In this document: piece by piece, positions 37,141 through 46,159 of the stretch | Layout: each line of letters begins with the position of its first letter | How positions within the stretch are numbered: position 1 is the first letter of the stretch | Source of the DNA: Corynebacterium falsenii | GTDB lineage: Bacteria; Actinomycetota; Actinomycetes; Mycobacteriales; Mycobacteriaceae | DNA length: 64,000 nucleotides | Direction of reading: 5' to 3' | Assembly: GCF_020099275.1 (NCBI RefSeq) | Contig: NZ_CP083646.1 | Location: 2,604,001 to 2,668,000, forward strand | The notes under the pieces: model-generated | Told to the model about the DNA's origin: nothing | Databases searched by the model: none | The model's input: only the letters and a program-made list of their open reading frames with translations | Position numbers and translations under genes: made by a program

Positions 37141-38292
37141 GTTTCCTCCTTGAGGTGGTTGTGGTTGTGCGGCATTTCCGTTGAAAATCGCTGCGAGTTG
37201 GTCGCGGGTGCCCCGATAGGCGTTCACATCTACGATGAATCCAGCGACCTGGCCGTTGGATCCGTACTGCAGAATGTCAGGCTTGCGGTCGCCTAGCGGG
37301 TAGGACCAGCCGGGATGTTGGTCTCCACCATCACCGACGTAGGCCTCCCGGTAGGGTGCGGTGCGGTTCCTCCCGTAGTTGGATACCCAGAGTGCGCCGA
37401 GGCCGTCCATCGACGGCTCCCCTCCGGGCATCCGCTCCCAGTACCACGCTCCGGAGTAGATCCCCGGCACGCGGTAGCCACGGGCTTCCAGTTCGCGCTT
37501 CGCTGCCCACACGTCATCTTTGGTGAGTAGCTTCCGCCCGTCAGGGGCGACGGACTCCACGTCGATCCACACGGGTAGATCGCGCCGACCTGACATTTGT
37601 TGGTCGATGACATCGACCTGCTGGGCGATGCTGGTGCCCTCGCTGGGCGCTCGTAGATACCAATAGGTAGCCGTGAGCAGCCCTGCGGATTCCGCGTCCG
37701 CGAGGTGCGATGCAAACACCCGGTCGCGGTAGGTGCCGTCACACAGCCGGATAATCGCGAAGTCAATCCCCTCCGCTTTGGCTCGGGCGAGGCTCATCCC
37801 GTCCTGGTGCTCGGATACGTCAACGCCGAAGATCGTCACTGTGCCTCCTTGGGGTGGGGTTTGCTGGGTGTGCGCGTGTAGCCACGTGGCGGGGTCTTGG
37901 TGTTTGCCGCCCGTGCGACCCGGTGGTCCCCACACCTCGAAATGGAGGTGTGGGCCGGTGGAGCCTCCTTCGCTGCCGACGCGGGCGATAAGCTGCCCGG
38001 CTGTGACACGATCCCCGGCACGGACGTAGATCTCGTGGTGGCGCATGTGGCCGTAGATGAAGTCCACGCCATGGGTGGCTTGTGAGTCCTGCCAGATCCA
38101 GTTTCCGAAACCGGACACGCTCCCCGGCGCACGGTCAGCGCCCTGGACAATCACCCCGTCTGCCACGGCGTAGATCGGGGTGCCGAGTGGTGCTGCGAAG
38201 TCCAGCCCGGCGTGGAATGCGCCCCAGCGTGGCCCGTAGCCGGAGCTGAGAGTGTAGGTGCCCTCTTTGAGCGGGTAGTTAACCATGCCCAT
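36859..38292 (-). CDS. modular endolysin: M23 peptidase + GH25 muramidase + C-terminal module
   Basis: One frame of 477 residues. Residues 1-150 are an M23 zinc endopeptidase (HAGLDFAAPLGTPIYAV; YGHM; the GPHLHFEVW metal motif). Residues 152-384 are a GH25 lysozyme (FGVDVSEHQDGM, WIDVES with catalytic acids, DILQYG). Residues 385-477 are an unrecognised helical module. The modules are joined by Pro-Pro-Gln-Gly-Gly linkers. Both linkers are encoded by AAGGAGG followed 4 bases later by an in-frame GTG (37839) or ATG (37140), so the second and third modules can also be made separately. The first start (38292) lies beside a strong hairpin. Confidence 0.88.
   Translation of the reverse strand: MGMVNYPLKEGTYTLSSGYGPRWGAFHAGLDFAAPLGTPIYAVADGVIVQGADRAPGSVSGFGNWIWQDSQATHGVDFIYGHMRHHEIYVRAGDRVTAGQLIARVGSEGGSTGPHLHFEVWGPPGRTGGKHQDPATWLHAHTQQTPPQGGTVTIFGVDVSEHQDGMSLARAKAEGIDFAIIRLCDGTYRDRVFASHLADAESAGLLTATYWYLRAPSEGTSIAQQVDVIDQQMSGRRDLPVWIDVESVAPDGRKLLTKDDVWAAKRELEARGYRVPGIYSGAWYWERMPGGEPSMDGLGALWVSNYGRNRTAPYREAYVGDGGDQHPGWSYPLGDRKPDILQYGSNGQVAGFIVDVNAYRGTRDQLAAIFNGNAAQPQPPQGGNMTELSGVSAAALNDAKLAAIESVDRLRAQDAPITSIVNPDVKFSPRDLAAVQDLNGWCALILAKAIARKLGLDPETIISTAIADDRARTGGKK
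37837..37850 (-). promoter_or_regulatory. internal Shine-Dalgarno and GTG before the GH25 module
   Basis: On the minus strand AAGGAGG (37850-37844), CACA, then GTG (37839-37837) in the endolysin frame, exactly at the M23/GH25 junction. The product would be a 326-residue protein starting MTIFGVDVSEHQ. Confidence 0.55.
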
Positions 38293-38296
38293 GAGT

Positions 38297-38322
38297 TAAC
38301 CCCCAGGTGCAGTCCTGGGGGT
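38297..38322. promoter_or_regulatory. perfect hairpin just upstream of the endolysin start
   Basis: AACCCCCAGG and CCTGGGGGTT pair perfectly around TGCAGT. On the minus strand the 3' arm ends 4 bases before the ATG at 38292 and contains the only G-rich (Shine-Dalgarno-like) bases. It could stop tail-gene transcription or hold the endolysin start closed. Confidence 0.6.
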
Positions 38323-38357
38323 TGTTCTCGACGGCTCCTATTGCCGAAAATCGGACC

Positions 38358-38930
38358 CTAGTACCCGCCGATGAAGCTGATGCTGTACTCACTGACTACA
38401 CCACGGTCTTGCGGCGACATGCCAGCATTCGTTGGCGCCCACACCCACGGGTACAGCCTTGTCCCAGCCGCCAGATACAGGCAGCGGGAGGTTACCGTGA
38501 TACGCCCAAATCCGAAGTCCTGCCACAACAGCACCCCCTGGTCGCCCGCTGCCGTGGACGTCGACAAACCGATACCGCGAGCCCCCTGGTCGTTACCCCA
38601 CGTCTGCGCCGCTGACAGGTTGTAGATGCCGTTGACAGGGGCATACAGGTACGCGTCACCGCCCGTCGGTGCGAAAGCGCAGCCATTCTGGTTCCGGGAC
38701 ACCACCATCCGCTCAGTGCCGCCGGCGCGTAGCCGGGTGAACGCGTTGCCCGGGGGGTTGTACCACGGCCCGGACCACACCAAAGATCCGTGAGGCTTCC
38801 TCGTGTACGACGTAGACCCGAAAAGCGCGAGCTTCTGGTCATCGCTCATCACGCCAGCGGGCCCCTGAGGCCCATCTGCTCCCCGCGGGCCGGGCGGGCC
38901 TTGGATGTTGCCCTTACTCACCCATGCCAT
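38358..38930 (-). CDS. phage tail fibre protein with short collagen-like stem
   Basis: A 190-residue protein. Residues 1-27 begin MAWVSKGNIQGPPGPRG with Gly-x-y triplets, nearly the same N-terminus as the next gene (MAWTQKGNLRGPKGEPG). The rest is a beta-rich globular head, likely the receptor-facing tip (aromatic, Gly-rich, YSISFIGGY end). It is the last tail gene before lysis. Confidence 0.75.
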   Translation of the reverse strand: MAWVSKGNIQGPPGPRGADGPQGPAGVMSDDQKLALFGSTSYTRKPHGSLVWSGPWYNPPGNAFTRLRAGGTERMVVSRNQNGCAFAPTGGDAYLYAPVNGIYNLSAAQTWGNDQGARGIGLSTSTAAGDQGVLLWQDFGFGRITVTSRCLYLAAGTRLYPWVWAPTNAGMSPQDRGVVSEYSISFIGGY

Positions 38931-38939
38931 ACCAACCCC

Positions 38940-39440
38940 CTAGCTCAGCTCGTACACGGTTCCGCTAGCGGTATCTAGATAGAAATCCCCTGCGAGCGCA
39001 CCAGAAATGGAACCAGGCGTGCCCGTGCCGGTGAACCACTTCGAGCCACGCTGACCAGGTTCGCCCTTAGGGCCAGCACTACCAGCCGGGCCCTCGGGAC
39101 CCTGGGGGCCTTGGATACCCTGCTGACCAGCTGGACCCGCCGGGCCTGCCGGGCCTGCAGGGCCGACGAAATCAACGCCGCGCCCTTCCGGTGGGAACGC
39201 CGTGCCTGTCCACACGTAGAGGTCACCGTCGGTGTTGACAATGTAGCCCTTACCTGCATCCTCTGGCGTGAGATTGGTCGGCAGCTGCGAATACGTGTCA
39301 ACCTGTCCAGCGACAGACACAGACTTACCGTCTACGCCCGCAGGACCTTGCGGACCACGATCGCCCTTAGGGCCCTGCAGTCCCTGGGGCCCCGGCTCAC
39401 CCTTGGGGCCTCTAAGATTGCCCTTCTGCGTCCATGCCAT
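38940..39440 (-). CDS. collagen-like phage tail fibre protein
   Basis: A 166-residue protein with two Gly-x-y triplet stretches (about residues 8-35 and 95-130) around a small globular part (SVAGQVDTYSQLPTNLTPEDAGKGYIVNTDGDLYVWTG), ending in a short domain shared with the next gene upstream (GTGTPGS...GDFYLDTASGTVYEL). Collagen-like triplets form trimeric stalks in tail fibres. Confidence 0.8.
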   Translation of the reverse strand: MAWTQKGNLRGPKGEPGPQGLQGPKGDRGPQGPAGVDGKSVSVAGQVDTYSQLPTNLTPEDAGKGYIVNTDGDLYVWTGTAFPPEGRGVDFVGPAGPAGPAGPAGQQGIQGPQGPEGPAGSAGPKGEPGQRGSKWFTGTGTPGSISGALAGDFYLDTASGTVYELS

Positions 39441-39444
39441 CGTT

Positions 39445-39687
39445 TTATCCCTCTTCCAGCTCGTAAATATCGCCCGTCGTGGTATCCAGCCAGGTGTCGC
39501 CCGGCTTAGAGCCCGGTATCACATCCGGCGGTGTACCCTGCCCCGTCCACATCACGGGGCCAGAGGACGCCGGGCCAGGTTCACCCTTCGGACCCACCGG
39601 GCCGCGTGGACCCGCTGGCCCCGGCGACGGGTACAGCATCGCATCACCCACCACCATGGGCTCTGACCTCGACACTGGTATAGCCAC
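39445..39687 (-). CDS. small collagen-like tail protein
   Basis: An 80-residue protein from GTG 39687, preceded by GAGG at 8 bases, with a short Gly-x-y stem (GPAGPRGPVGPKGEPGP) and a C-terminal module GDTWLDTTTGDIYELEEG like that of the next fibre gene. The upstream longer reading would overlap the preceding gene and is rejected. Confidence 0.7.
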   Translation of the reverse strand: MAIPVSRSEPMVVGDAMLYPSPGPAGPRGPVGPKGEPGPASSGPVMWTGQGTPPDVIPGSKPGDTWLDTTTGDIYELEEG

Positions 39688-39698
39688 TGCCCTGCCTC

Positions 39699-39977
39699 CT
39701 ATCGCCGCGTGAGGTGGCCCAGACACATGAGGTGCCACTGGCCACCGGTCTTGATTTCGATTTTTGCTTCGGTGCGATCCGGTACCGCGTCCATCACGGT
39801 GGCGGGGATGATCACCTCAGCTATGCCGTTGGACACCTCGAAGCTATAGCGCTGCTCTCCGATGATCGCTACGAGCTCTTGCACGTCCCCGGCGAATCCA
39901 TAGGTGACCCGGAAATCCCGCCCTACGTAGTGCACTGGTTCCCAGCTGTACGGTTCCCATTGGTGGCTACCGCTCAT
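39699..39977 (-). CDS. small beta-rich tail protein (LtfC-like)
   Basis: A 92-residue protein (HYVGRDFRVTYGFAGDVQELVAIIGEQRYSFEVSNGIAEVIIP) that looks like the small beta-sandwich LtfC/Gp6 type found among minor tail genes of actinophages. Assignment rests on size, strand pattern and place between fibre genes. Confidence 0.6.
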   Translation of the reverse strand: MSGSHQWEPYSWEPVHYVGRDFRVTYGFAGDVQELVAIIGEQRYSFEVSNGIAEVIIPATVMDAVPDRTEAKIEIKTGGQWHLMCLGHLTRR

Positions 39978-39979
39978 GA

Positions 39980-41086
39980 CTAACCCTCCACCGGGTAGTT
40001 AATGTGGAACGTAAATGTACCTACCGGGTACCCGCCGAGGATAAAAGGCGTGCCAGTTCCCGGACCGCCATTCGGTGTCTGACAGACATACGGCCACAGT
40101 CGAGCATCATCGATCCTGCGATTTGTCCACAGCATGCCGCGCGTCCACCCCGCCTTGATCAAGCACTCAGCATGCCAGTCGTACGAGCCATCACCGCCAT
40201 AGCCGAAAGTGAAAAGGTGACCCATCGACCAGGTATCCGGTTGCCACCCGGAGCAGGCCACAGGCAGGTCAACGGTCATTGGACCGTCACCGTAGGTAGC
40301 ACCTGTCGCCCCTGGTTGGATGTAGATGTAGCCGTCGAGCATGCCGTCGACTACACGGTAGCGGCCGCTAGCGGTGCCACCATTACCGAGGCCAGCGACA
40401 GTTCCACCGGACGTCCCGTTAGGGGTATTCGATCCGTAGTAGCGAAGCACCGGATTCCATGTCTTCCACGGGTTCGAGGCCGTGGACACATCGCGCCACA
40501 CCCCGTCGTCATCCAGGCGCTTCGTGTATGTCTGCTTATCCACGGTGAGCAGTGTGCCCACACGGGCGTCGATCATGCTCGGAGAGGCCAGCGCCTCCGC
40601 GCTCGTGCGATACGGGCCGCCATCACCGCCCCACAGCCGATAATCAGTGAGCGACGATACCGTCGTAGAGCCTGCAGACACACGCACCGTGGCAATAAGC
40701 GCGTCATACATCACGCCGGGAATCCGGTTGATCTGCGACTGGTTCGGCGCAGACGAGCGGTTAACCGGGACGCTTGTCGAGCTGCCTTTCACAGCGACCA
40801 GCGACTGCGACGCGGTAGACCAGTCGATCCGGATGCAGATCGCGTCGTACCGATACCCAGAACTCTGTGCATCACACGTCACCGTCTCCGTACCCGTCGA
40901 GCGGATCCGGCTACCACCGGCAAAACCAGCGCCCGCTGAAATGCTCACAGTCCGGTTACTGCCCGTCGACGGCCGCAGATCAGTCGGAGAGTCGACCTTG
41001 AACCGCGCCGACAGAATCTCCTGCATATCCGCGAACTGGGCGGGCCCGATCGTCGTATTCGACGTGGCCAGTGCCGTGATTGCCAT
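39980..41086 (-). CDS. minor tail / baseplate fibre protein
   Basis: A 368-residue protein. The first 150 residues (MAITALATSNTTIGPAQFADMQEILSARFKVDSP; YDAICIRIDW) resemble baseplate-attachment regions of siphovirus minor tail proteins; the rest is a Gly/Trp-rich beta structure, probably carbohydrate binding. It lies between the Gp37-like protein and the fibre genes. Confidence 0.7.
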   Translation of the reverse strand: MAITALATSNTTIGPAQFADMQEILSARFKVDSPTDLRPSTGSNRTVSISAGAGFAGGSRIRSTGTETVTCDAQSSGYRYDAICIRIDWSTASQSLVAVKGSSTSVPVNRSSAPNQSQINRIPGVMYDALIATVRVSAGSTTVSSLTDYRLWGGDGGPYRTSAEALASPSMIDARVGTLLTVDKQTYTKRLDDDGVWRDVSTASNPWKTWNPVLRYYGSNTPNGTSGGTVAGLGNGGTASGRYRVVDGMLDGYIYIQPGATGATYGDGPMTVDLPVACSGWQPDTWSMGHLFTFGYGGDGSYDWHAECLIKAGWTRGMLWTNRRIDDARLWPYVCQTPNGGPGTGTPFILGGYPVGTFTFHINYPVEG

Positions 41087-41090
41087 GGTT

Positions 41091-42296
41091 TTACCTCCGG
41101 GACTGCTCGTCCAGCTTCTTGTCCAGCTCCATCACCGTCGTGTAGAGCGATCGATCTTTAGTATCAGGCGTGGAGACCTTTGGTGTGACGGTCATCGACA
41201 CAGGCGTGAGCACCGCCGTGACCTCCGTGATGACCTGACTGATCTCCCCCACCCCTGGCAGCACCACAGTGGCCACGTCCCCCACGTCATATTGGCGTGG
41301 AAATTTGCCGTCCGTGCCGAACTCCCACGCCGTGGCTGGCGTCACGGTCGCGTCCAGGTCGACCGAGCCCGCTGCCTGTGCCAGCTCCGCCTCACCCACA
41401 TCCTGCAGGATCTGACCCTCCGAGCTCGCCCCCGCGTAGCCCTCACGCCGCGCCCACGGGCTGACAGGCTCCGTGCTGGACACAACCTGCACGAATTTCT
41501 GCTCCGTCTTCTCACCCCTGTCACCAACGATCAGGCGTGTCTTCGTAGGCCTCGAATGCGTGAGTTTCCACTGGTCGAGGTCCTCGGACAGGCCAGACCA
41601 CACCAGGCCGGGCTGCTCCCGGTACGGCACCACATCCGCCACAATCGTGGGGCGCGTCAGAGACAGCTGCCCGATCGGATCGTCGCCGGGCAACCACGCG
41701 TCGAGCTTCAACCGGTAGCCGGTACCCACCAGCGCTTTTTCCACCAGGTCAGCCACGGTGTCATTGCGAGAGCGGATAGTGACCTGCGGACCCCGGCGCG
41801 CATCCGGCATGACCGCGATAGGGTGCCCGACCCGATCCGCGCCGATCTGAACCAGGCGCTTGATGACGGTCTCTAGGCGGTCGGTCAGTACGTATTCCTC
41901 CGCTGACTGCTGCAAATTCAGGGGCTGGTCTGGCACCGGCGGTATCAGCTCACCATCGAGCAGCGACCACGATGACGCCGTGGTGATACGGATACGCGGA
42001 TCATTCCGGCTATCCGCGTCAGCATAGGGCTGCGCCTCGACAACGCTGGAAATGTGCCGCTTACCGTTCAGAGTGACCACGACCAGCACCCGGCCGTCAG
42101 CCGGTAGGCACTGCCGCGTCAGCCACGTCAGCGGAGTGTCCAACACCACCGTCCCGGACGTGCGATCAGCCCACGTCACCTCGATCTTCTCCGACAGCTC
42201 CACCCGCCCCAGGGGTCCTGTGCCATCCCACTCCCACAGCTCGACCTGCATCGGATCGTACGTCCGCCCACGCGGCGTGTTATACACAGTGCTCAC
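41091..42296 (-). CDS. minor tail protein, ReqiPepy6 Gp37-like
   Basis: A 401-residue tail-tip protein. Early sequence YDPMQVELWEWDGTGPLGRVELSEKIEVTW and later SRNDTVADLVEKALVGTGYRLKL and TPVSMTVTPKV fit the Gp37-like family (tail hub or base protein) of actinophages. It follows the distal tail gene. Confidence 0.8.
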   Translation of the reverse strand: MSTVYNTPRGRTYDPMQVELWEWDGTGPLGRVELSEKIEVTWADRTSGTVVLDTPLTWLTRQCLPADGRVLVVVTLNGKRHISSVVEAQPYADADSRNDPRIRITTASSWSLLDGELIPPVPDQPLNLQQSAEEYVLTDRLETVIKRLVQIGADRVGHPIAVMPDARRGPQVTIRSRNDTVADLVEKALVGTGYRLKLDAWLPGDDPIGQLSLTRPTIVADVVPYREQPGLVWSGLSEDLDQWKLTHSRPTKTRLIVGDRGEKTEQKFVQVVSSTEPVSPWARREGYAGASSEGQILQDVGEAELAQAAGSVDLDATVTPATAWEFGTDGKFPRQYDVGDVATVVLPGVGEISQVITEVTAVLTPVSMTVTPKVSTPDTKDRSLYTTVMELDKKLDEQSRR

Positions 42297-42307
42297 TAGC
42301 TTTCCTC

Positions 42308-43201
42308 CTAGAACGGGCGGGCGAACTGCTCACGCGCAGTGACAATCACGGCCGACTCCGTGGTCATGCCCTCCGCGATAATCGTCAGCGGAAGACGATC
42401 CCCCACTGGCATAGGCGCGTACGTACCACTCAGCTTGCTGTACCGGTTCTCCCCACTGCCCGCCTCCACGGCGAAGCGGTTACCAGGCTTCGTGGACACC
42501 ACGACCTGCTCACCCGCTGGAATCGACCCGCTATAGGCCAGCAGACCGCCCTCCACACCGAACCGGACAGTGCTCATCGGACCCACCAGCGTCCACGTAA
42601 GCCACACCGGGCCCTGGCCGTTATTCGAGATGAAAAGGTCCTTAGCCGCCGACGCGGACGAGATGTACAGTGGCCAGCCCTTACCGGAAGGGCCGTAGAA
42701 CGGGGTGCCCGAGCCCGCCACGGCGTTCGACGCGAACCGTACCGACTGCTCCGGGCCAGACCAATACGAATCCGGGGACGTGAGCAGCCACGCTTCGCCG
42801 AGGTTCTCGTCAATACCCGAACCCGGATCATAGGGGTACGTCGTACCGGGTGTGTCCCGCAGCCTGCAGACAAGCTCACGGATCTCACCATCGGGACGTG
42901 TCACACGTAGCACGCCCGTGTCGAAAGGCGAATTGGCCTCCGACCACCACTCATCGGCCAGGCGGTAGTACTCCGTGCCCGTCTTCTCATCCGCAACCAG
43001 CAACTTTAGGGACGGCTCCGCGCGGCGCACCTGCGCACCAGCCCACTGCGTACCACCGCGAACATAGGTGTGCTCGATCGGGGACAGGGTGAAATCGGAC
43101 TGTCCCACGTCGAGCAGAACGCCCTCCGTACCCGCGGTTAAATCCCACGTCTTACCGTTCCGATCCAGCCACTCCACCGTCAACCGCTCATCAGATTGCA
43201 T
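42308..43201 (-). CDS. distal tail (Dit-like) minor tail protein
   Basis: A 297-residue protein directly after the tape measure gene, the usual place of the distal tail protein. It contains GVLLDVGQSDFTLSPIEHTYVRGGTQWAG and a later beta domain (VWLTWTLVGPMSTVRFGVEGG; PAGEQVVVSTKPGNRF). Its ATG overlaps the tape measure stop as TAATG. Confidence 0.8.
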   Translation of the reverse strand: MQSDERLTVEWLDRNGKTWDLTAGTEGVLLDVGQSDFTLSPIEHTYVRGGTQWAGAQVRRAEPSLKLLVADEKTGTEYYRLADEWWSEANSPFDTGVLRVTRPDGEIRELVCRLRDTPGTTYPYDPGSGIDENLGEAWLLTSPDSYWSGPEQSVRFASNAVAGSGTPFYGPSGKGWPLYISSASAAKDLFISNNGQGPVWLTWTLVGPMSTVRFGVEGGLLAYSGSIPAGEQVVVSTKPGNRFAVEAGSGENRYSKLSGTYAPMPVGDRLPLTIIAEGMTTESAVIVTAREQFARPF

Positions 43202-46155
43202 TATCGCCTACCTCCACGAATCTCCGCCTTAAGCTGCAGTTCCTCGGCTGCACGCAGCGGGCGCGTCTCATCAGCCGCGACGATCGTGCCAATGTTGATC
43301 GAGTAATCCCCGCCACCAGGCCCCGACGCGCCACCGGCCACGCCAGACACATCCGCCCGGTAGCCAGACAGGTTCGCCGCAGCGCTGTCCATCAACGCCT
43401 GCGACGCAGACGCAGCAGCCCCACCAGACCGCAGAATGCCCTCCGCGAAAGCGTCACCGATCGACAAGCCGGAATACAGCACCCAACCGCGACCAGAGAA
43501 CGGCCCGCGCTTCGCTGGGGAGAACGGGAAGAAGTCACGCGCCGCCTGAACAGCAGACTTAGCGGCATTAGCCACCGCACCGATCATTGCCTTAATGCCA
43601 TTAATGAAGCCCTGAATAAGTGCACGCCCGGACTCCACAAGAATCGAGCCCACATTCCCCAGTGCTGCCCGCGCCCGGCCCGGCATCTGCGACACCACCG
43701 CGACAGCAGTGGACACACCACTGCTGAACGCCCCGACAATGGAGCCCCACATATTGCTCATGAAGCTCACGGCAGTCATCACCAATCGGGAGAAGAACCC
43801 AATAAGCGTTGAAATCCAACCCGCGACCATGCCAATCACGCCGCCGATCATCGAGGCGAACCCGGCGATCACACCCGTCACGAAGCCAAGAATCGACGCC
43901 AACGCCGACGCGACGAAGCCGATGATGCCCGCCAACAGCGACGCGAAAGCTGCAATGACACTCACAATGATCGAGATCACCGGAGCGACAGCAGTGACGA
44001 TCGAGCCGAAGACGCTCACCAGGCTGCCTATCACCGGCAGCAGCGCAGTGATCACTGGCATAAGCGCGCTAACGATGGTCACAGCCAACTGAACAATCGT
44101 GGAAATAATCGGCGTCAGCACCGCAATGACCTGAGCCAGCGTGCCAGCAATCTGGATAATCACCGGTACCATAGCGACAATCACTGGCATCAACGCGGCC
44201 ATCAACTGCTGCGCCACTGTCTGAAGCATCGTGATCAACGGATTCAGAGACTCCACGATCGACATGAACGCGCCCTTCAACGGCTCCATAACACCAGGCA
44301 CCTGCGTAAACGCGGCGATGACCAGACCAATTATTCCAACGACCAGCCCGAGGGGGCCGGACAACAATCCGAATACTGGCCCGATCATGCGCACCACGTT
44401 CAGCACACTCATGATCGGCCCCACCAACGACCCGAACACAGCGACCGCACCGGCTATCGCTGCCCCTACAGCCAGCAGCGTTGGGCTGATGTTGGATAGC
44501 GAGGTTGCGAAGCTAGAGATCATCGGAGCTGCCGCAGTAAGTGCACTAGCCAGCGCGGTTCCCAATACCGCAATAACCTGCCCTAACGCGGGGAGCAGCG
44601 GAGATACGGCCTGCAGCACGGCTCCGAACGCGGCACCGAGCGGAGCGACAGCCGGAGCGATCGCAGCCAACCCGGCGCCCAGGCCGTCGATCGCAGCCGA
44701 CAGTCCCGGACCAATGGCCTGGATGAAGCCGGAAATGGCGGGAGCCACCGTGGAGCCTATGATCCCAGCGAGCTGCCCGAGCAGCGGCATGATCGTAGCG
44801 ACCGCTGCCCCCATCGACGTGAAGAAGTCAGTGAGAGCGGACATGCCAGCAACAGAGTTCACCCACTGATTAGTAGACTCGATGACCTGCCCAATCGTGC
44901 CCAAGAACGGCTGACCAGCAGCAGACATAGCCGAGAAGACGCCGCTGACAATGCCTCCGAGCTGCTGCATCACCCCCCACAGCTGCTGCGCCTTAGCCAC
45001 CGCATCAGTGAAAAACGCCTGCAGGGAACCGTCAGCGAACCCCCTAGTCATCGACTCGCCCCAGCTCTGCGCGACCTCAGCGATCTTCGCCGACAAATCC
45101 GCAAAAATAGGCGCCGCCGCAGCACCCACGGAAATTAACCCTTGCAACACCCCAGCAAACGCCTGCGACAGGCTACCTGCCGCCGCGCCCGCATTGTCAA
45201 TGAGGGTCCGCACGGCTGTCAGGCCGGTGCCCTGGCTCACGAAATCAACAAGACCAGCCGTAGCCGTGCCCATATCCGCAGCCAGCGCCCGCATAGCGTC
45301 ACCAAGGGGCGCTACCAACGCCTGCAGGTTGCCAAGGTTCGACAGGTTAGACCAGAAAGCGCTGCTAATCCCGTCACCAAGGTCAGTGAAGCTCGTCTTG
45401 AGGTCACGCAGCGCGGTAGCACCAGCCTGAGCAGCCGGGGGCATGTCAGCAATCGCAGCAGCGAACGCGGCCGGGTCAGCAGCCTTCAGCGCATCACCCA
45501 TCCCCGAAAAGGACGTTTTCAGCACCCCCACCGCCATAGCAGCCGACCCCAACGCCGCCGGCGCCATCGCACCAGTCAACGCCGCCATAGGAGCCAGCGC
45601 AGACCACGCCGCCCCACCAATCGCAGCCAAAGACGGCGCTAGCCCAGCCACCGCCACAGTCGCAGCACTAGCGATACCGCCGAACTTCGCCAACGTGCCC
45701 GCCAGAGAGCCTACCGAGCCGATAGCGGACGCAGCCCCCGCACCAAGCGCACCGAAACCGCCTTTGACATTCATCCGCACGTCAATATCGCCCGCTGCGG
45801 CCTGTGCCTCAGACACCGCGCGCCGAGCCGACGCCGACAACCGAGACGGGTCGACATCCATCCTCACGTCGATCTTCGAGACCTCGGACGCGGCCTGAGC
45901 AGCCTTCCGAGCATCCTCCACCAGCTGCGACGTATCCGTGTCCATCTTCACGTCAATAGCCGGGGCGGTATCCTCCGCCGCCTGGATAGCGCGGTGCACC
46001 TTCTGAGCAAAATCAGCAGTATCTAGATCCAGCTTCACGTTGATCTTCGCGGACTTCTCAATCCGGCGAATCTCCCTCATCAGCGCCTGGTACGTCCCCC
46101 GCGTATCCGGCATGACTCGGACATTCGCCCTACCTACTGTCGGTCCACCAGCCAT
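43201..46155 (-). CDS. tail tape measure protein
   Basis: A 984-residue protein, the longest in the prophage. It is helical and Ala/Gly-rich with many hydrophobic runs (for example VAPVISIIVSVIAAFASLLAGIIGFV) and repeated N-terminal DVKMD / DVRMD-type segments. It sets tail length and passes through the membrane during DNA entry. Its length implies a tail of moderate size. It follows the frameshifted tail chaperone genes, as expected. Confidence 0.95.
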   Translation of the reverse strand: MAGGPTVGRANVRVMPDTRGTYQALMREIRRIEKSAKINVKLDLDTADFAQKVHRAIQAAEDTAPAIDVKMDTDTSQLVEDARKAAQAASEVSKIDVRMDVDPSRLSASARRAVSEAQAAAGDIDVRMNVKGGFGALGAGAASAIGSVGSLAGTLAKFGGIASAATVAVAGLAPSLAAIGGAAWSALAPMAALTGAMAPAALGSAAMAVGVLKTSFSGMGDALKAADPAAFAAAIADMPPAAQAGATALRDLKTSFTDLGDGISSAFWSNLSNLGNLQALVAPLGDAMRALAADMGTATAGLVDFVSQGTGLTAVRTLIDNAGAAAGSLSQAFAGVLQGLISVGAAAAPIFADLSAKIAEVAQSWGESMTRGFADGSLQAFFTDAVAKAQQLWGVMQQLGGIVSGVFSAMSAAGQPFLGTIGQVIESTNQWVNSVAGMSALTDFFTSMGAAVATIMPLLGQLAGIIGSTVAPAISGFIQAIGPGLSAAIDGLGAGLAAIAPAVAPLGAAFGAVLQAVSPLLPALGQVIAVLGTALASALTAAAPMISSFATSLSNISPTLLAVGAAIAGAVAVFGSLVGPIMSVLNVVRMIGPVFGLLSGPLGLVVGIIGLVIAAFTQVPGVMEPLKGAFMSIVESLNPLITMLQTVAQQLMAALMPVIVAMVPVIIQIAGTLAQVIAVLTPIISTIVQLAVTIVSALMPVITALLPVIGSLVSVFGSIVTAVAPVISIIVSVIAAFASLLAGIIGFVASALASILGFVTGVIAGFASMIGGVIGMVAGWISTLIGFFSRLVMTAVSFMSNMWGSIVGAFSSGVSTAVAVVSQMPGRARAALGNVGSILVESGRALIQGFINGIKAMIGAVANAAKSAVQAARDFFPFSPAKRGPFSGRGWVLYSGLSIGDAFAEGILRSGGAAASASQALMDSAAANLSGYRADVSGVAGGASGPGGGDYSINIGTIVAADETRPLRAAEELQLKAEIRGGRR

Positions 46156-46159
46156 CTAC

